NCBI RefSeq assembly: GCF_036669915.1
Contig: NC_089314.1
Coordinates: forward strand, 25,231,220-25,295,219
Source of the DNA: Pocillopora verrucosa
Taxonomy: Eukaryota > Cnidaria > Anthozoa > Scleractinia > Pocilloporidae
DNA length: 64,000 nt
Reading direction: 5' to 3'
In this document: one piece after another, positions 60,550-64,000 of the stretch
How positions within the stretch are numbered: the first letter of the stretch is position 1
How the letters are laid out: each line of letters starts with the position of its first letter
Position numbers and translations under genes: made by a program
Notes under the pieces: generated by a model
Databases searched by the model: none
Told to the model about the DNA's origin: nothing
Seen by the model: only the letters and a program-made list of their open reading frames with translations

Positions 60550-63500
60550 CATATCCAACTCTTTCCCCAGCGCGACGAACATTTGTTTTTCTCGGTTCCA
60601 GGTGTACGCGTCCACTAACCCTACTTAATGCGCATGCCCTCCGTTATGAATTTTCAAAATGGCGGACAGGTCAAAGAGGGAAATAAAAAAAGCAAAGCGA
60701 TTTTGCAATAAATACTTAACATACACCCCCGTTAGAAAGGCGAATCCACGATAGAAAGATACAAAACTGTATGATATTGAGATCAGGGAGGTTAACAAAA
60801 TCAACAAGAGAGGTTGAAAATTCATTACGTTGGCTATAGCACATGCTTCGATGAATGGACACCCTTCAGGGCCGATAGAGGATCTGGATATTTTTTCCGT
60901 TTGTTCGCAGCGAAAAGCTGTTCATTTCCTCGGAAATTCCTAATTCCAGGAACTATTAAGTATTGGCTGGGACAAAGAAGGTTAATCATTGAATACAAGG
61001 TCATCGTTGTAGGTGTTCTTAACCCTTTCATAACCTGCTGCCTCCAGGAACTGAATCCTGTTTTCCTTCAGAAACAGTTGTTTGAGGGCATCAACCCCTT
61101 TGTGATTTGTGGATCTGAAGAAATCTTTAGAAGCTCTACTATTGTATTTTTCCAAGCCTTGCTGTGTGTAATATGCTATGTTCTGATAAAGGGACAGGAA
61201 CTCAGGAACATGATAACATAGTGCATGCATGTAGGGAGTGACATCTTTTGCTTGGTAAACTTTGAGAAAGTGCTCAAACCATGATTTGATATTTCTTTGC
61301 AGTTCAAGAATACCCTCTTCAGATGTAAAATCTAGCTTCAAATCACCAATTATGTCCATAAATTTAACCCAGATCACTTGTATGTATTTGTTTTGACTGC
61401 AATGAGGGACAAGCATAGGTCGGAATGTTTATATTCTGAAAGAGTTTCAACTTTTCTGGTTCAGTAAGATCTCTATATTCCAGCTTTTTTCTCTCTTTGT
61501 TGATTCTAAAATTAAAAGTGCTTCCCATACTTTTGATAAATTCTTTATAACATGCCATGTGTTTATATTTATCCCTTGGGAATCCATCAGAGGTTTTTTT
61601 TTTCTCAATAGCATCACTTCTTCTCAGCTCTCTTATGAACAAGTTAATCAAAACATCTGAAATCCTCAGAAAAAATGTAATGTATCTATGATGACATGGT
61701 CCATAGGTATAAAATCAAATAATGGTTGTGCCTTACAGTTTAATTTCTTTCCAGTGGAAAACCTTGCTATTTTGGTGACAGTTCTAGCACCAAATTTGGG
61801 GTCATTAATTGACCATGTTTTGCTTGTGTCCCACTGTTTCTCCCTGGGACACTTGCACCACACACAAGCATAATCCTCATTTGCCCTGCCTAAACCACAT
61901 ACCAGTGCTAAAAATTTCAAATCTCCACCTAAAAAGTATTCAATTTTATAGGTGCAATTATTTGCACTTATCTCGTTTAAGTTTGACATTTCCATTCGAA
62001 GGTCTGCTAGGCTGTTTCCCAGATTATCATATGTCTCTGTAGTTTTTATAACAGCAAGTATATACCCATTGCCACATCCTTTTCATGGAGAATAGTAAAA
62101 GTGAAGTTGACAACTGTAAGCCCCTTTCCAATATTTGTACCATCACCACTAAGCTTGATCTTAATAGTTTCTCCATCATTGATTTCTCCATTCTTCTGAA
62201 GCCTAACAATGTGCTCTTGCAAGCTTTCTGCAAATCCTAACTGAACACCTTCAGCATCTCATGGTGTTGGTTTCAAGTTCCATTCACTGTTTAGCTCATT
62301 AATTTGCTTCTTGATGGAATATATATTTGGGAGATCATTAGCCTTAATGGCAATTTCATGCCAGGCCTCATTTGAAATAATGAATTTATCTTTGAGGTAG
62401 AGCCACATATTTATGTTATCAATGTCATCATTATTAAGGGCCTCTGGGTCAGACTCTGTAAATGGCAGCTCTCCCTCTCCAACAAGATTGAAAGTTTCAT
62501 ATTGATTAGTCTCAGTGTTGAGGACTTCAATTTTGGTTGCAACAAAATTGTACAGCCCAAGAAAGGAGAGTGTAGTTTGGCACTTCTCCTTCAGTTGGTT
62601 TTTAATTCTCTTTTGATGGTGCTTAGAATAGTCATTAAACTTCTTCTTAGCTGGGCCTCTGCCTTTTTTCCCATTTGTAATCACTTTTTTGGCCAACTGA
62701 ATAAATTTTTTATTGTAGAAGGCCCCTTTCTTCTCAGCTTTCTCGAGAGCTTCTCAGGCTTTTTTATCCACTCGCAATCGCTTTGCCTTCTCCTGTACCA
62801 ACGATTCTTCTAATTTTATTTTTTCTCCCCCTTAACTGGCTGTTCTCATCTTTAAGCTGATGTACATCAACCTCGTTGTAATACACCTTAAATCGATACC
62901 GAGGGCCCGTTTCCAAATTGCTAAGAAATGCATTTAATTGCCACGATTACTAGCTTTCTTGACAGCTTTCTGAAAACAGAATAGTTTCTTTCTGAAGACT
63001 TCTGATATATGGCTATTGGTTATTATACCTCGTATACCTGATTGCTCAAACACTTTGTTTACAATTATTGAAAGGACCGACTCATGGTTTTCTCTGAAAA
63101 CTTCTTTGCTTTGAAATAGTATAGATTAGTAAGCTGAAACGAAAAATTAATTAGGGAAGTTTACGAAAAATCCTGCGAACAAGCTTAAAAAAGGCATTTA
63201 TTTAGACTTCATACTGCGATGAACTTCACAAATCTTACTTGTTTATCTCGTAAGTAAACAATGGCAGATTAATTCCCGAAGTGCTTTCTGAGTTTCCCGA
63301 TCCCTCTCCTACTGCTTCACGCTCACAAAATAGGAAAAAATCAAAAGGAGGAAGATACAGCTGTTTTGAAACGCCATTTGACGAGGGTAAATCTGCTTTT
63401 TGTTCGACACATTACATATCAAAACAAAGGAAATTTGTTCCTCTTTTTGATTCTGGCGGTACATTTTTAAATTGCGCTTGCATAAAAGGGATATCGCCCG

Positions 63501-63796
63501 AGATGCTTCGCTCGGTTGTGTTTTGAACAAAAACGCCTTGTTAATTTCAAGCAACCGCTCGGAGAAAAGGTTAAAATGACGAGGGAAAAACTTTACCTTC
63601 AAGTTAGAAAATTAGCGAAATAGGAAGCCACAATATTATAGTTTAATATTTCAGAGATACATTGAGTACTTTTTCCGTAGAGAATCCGCACGATGGTAAA
63701 ATGTTCGAAAATTACACTCGATTTGAGTGGGGCGTTGAAGTGGGCGTGGTCACTATATTCATGTTAAGACTATTTGTACCCCGTGAGTTTGATATG
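60550..63796. mobile_element. 3.25-kb DNA transposon inserted in unit 3
   Basis: Units 1 and 2 run straight through this place (about 31017 and 46974). In unit 3 the match stops after CGCTAAACT (60541-60549) and resumes at ACTCTCACAG (63797). The element ends are inverted repeats: CATATCCAACTC at the left, CATATCAAACTC as reverse complement of the right. ACT flanks both sides (60547-60549, 63797-63799), a likely 3-base target duplication. Inside is one transposase-like pseudogene on minus. The insertion is younger than the duplication. Confidence 0.8.
60982..62943 (-). pseudogene. DDE-like transposase, multiply broken
   Basis: Read on minus it starts with a coiled-coil region (VDVHQLKDENSQLRG), then KKVITNGKKGRGPAKKKF, LPNIYSIKKQINELNSEW, IKLSGDGTNIGKGLTVVNF (first acidic residue candidate), a CVWCKCPREK Cys motif, DHVIIDTLH (second candidate) and QQGLEKYNSRASKDFFRST near the C-end. 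In-frame stops are near 62754 and 62257. Frame changes occur near 62845, 62080, 61655 and 61410. The family is one I know only as a multi-copy 'uncharacterised' protein of cnidarians and other invertebrates. The DDE role is inferred from its place inside a TIR element. Not functional as read. Confidence 0.7.
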
Positions 63797-63990
63797 ACTC
63801 TCACAGTAACTCTCTCCACTCCCCCCCCCCCCCAGGAATATAAATGAGTCAATGGCGAATTGTCAGGGAAGCTTGATGAAATGCTTGTAGGTAACTTCGC
63901 GATGGACTAGTATCTCATTGGGGGTGGGGGGGGGGGGGCTGGGGAGGGTACTCCTAGTTGCCTCATAATACATAAAAACCATAATAGCTT
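63797..63990 (+). repeat. Coral-type SINE tail, unit 3 copy, cut off from its left part
   Basis: CAGGAATATAAATGAGTCAA, GATGAAATGCTTGTAGG, CGATGGACTAGTATC, a G-run of about 11, then GGTACTCCTAGTTGCC. Its left neighbour in units 1 and 2 is now at about 60400-60549, beyond the transposon. Confidence 0.6.
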
Positions 63991-64000
63991 TTTTCTTCCA

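Larger units (their letters stand above)
52463..64000. repeat. Tandem segmental duplication, unit 3 (partial)
   Basis: Contains A3, an array with a micro-inversion, the conserved open frame and a SINE tail split by a transposon, then runs off the window. By the unit order a third type B gene would be expected beyond 64000. Confidence 0.78.

Noticed and set aside
63281..63602. Open frames on both strands near the transposon right end
   Set aside because: No similarity to the transposase, no splice support, and they lie between the pseudogene and the inverted end.

Overview
The window is eukaryotic nuclear DNA. Genes are split by GT-AG introns, intergenic DNA is AT-rich, and MITEs, foldback elements and tRNA-derived SINE-like repeats are dense. 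Repeat style and gene content suggest a cnidarian, most likely a stony coral. That assignment is inference, because no marker gene is present.

Left part (1-23.5 kb, single copy). The first 2 kb hold only a THAP-domain fragment and a doubtful exon-like stretch. Two genes then stand head to head around a roughly 350-bp shared promoter. On the minus strand is a five-coding-exon gene (six with the split codon counted, 2261-6051) for a 214-residue protein with a hydrophobic N-terminus, one C2H2 finger, a Cys-rich region and a C-terminal membrane helix. On the plus strand is a 21-exon gene (6398-16526, 527 residues) for UTP3/SAS10, a small-subunit processome protein. Next, on plus, is a four-exon gene (17587-21711) for a membrane-anchored JmjC oxygenase with all metal-binding residues present. 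I rebuilt every exon by splice-site phase, and each junction closes the reading frame exactly.

Right part (about 23.5-64 kb). This is a tandem segmental duplication with a unit of about 14-15 kb. There are two full units and part of a third, which runs off the window. Each unit carries, on the minus strand, one type-A and one type-B gene for a four-helix MARVEL-like membrane protein with a Pro/Gln-rich cytoplasmic N-tail. The order is A1, B1, A2, B2, A3. A1, A2, A3 and B1 have intact four-exon frames. B2 has decayed: it lost its start codon, gained a stop and frameshifts, and its coding minisatellite expanded to about eight copies, now read in another frame.

Between A and B genes lies an array of a roughly 0.8-1 kb repeat headed by a tRNA-like promoter sequence, with different copy number in each unit. 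The three units differ by datable events: a foldback element in unit 1, a TTAA-flanked MITE in unit 2, and in unit 3 a 420-bp micro-inversion and a 3.2-kb DNA transposon with a ruined DDE-like transposase. The block therefore records the order of duplication, insertion and gene decay.

No CRISPR array, rRNA or functional tRNA was seen.
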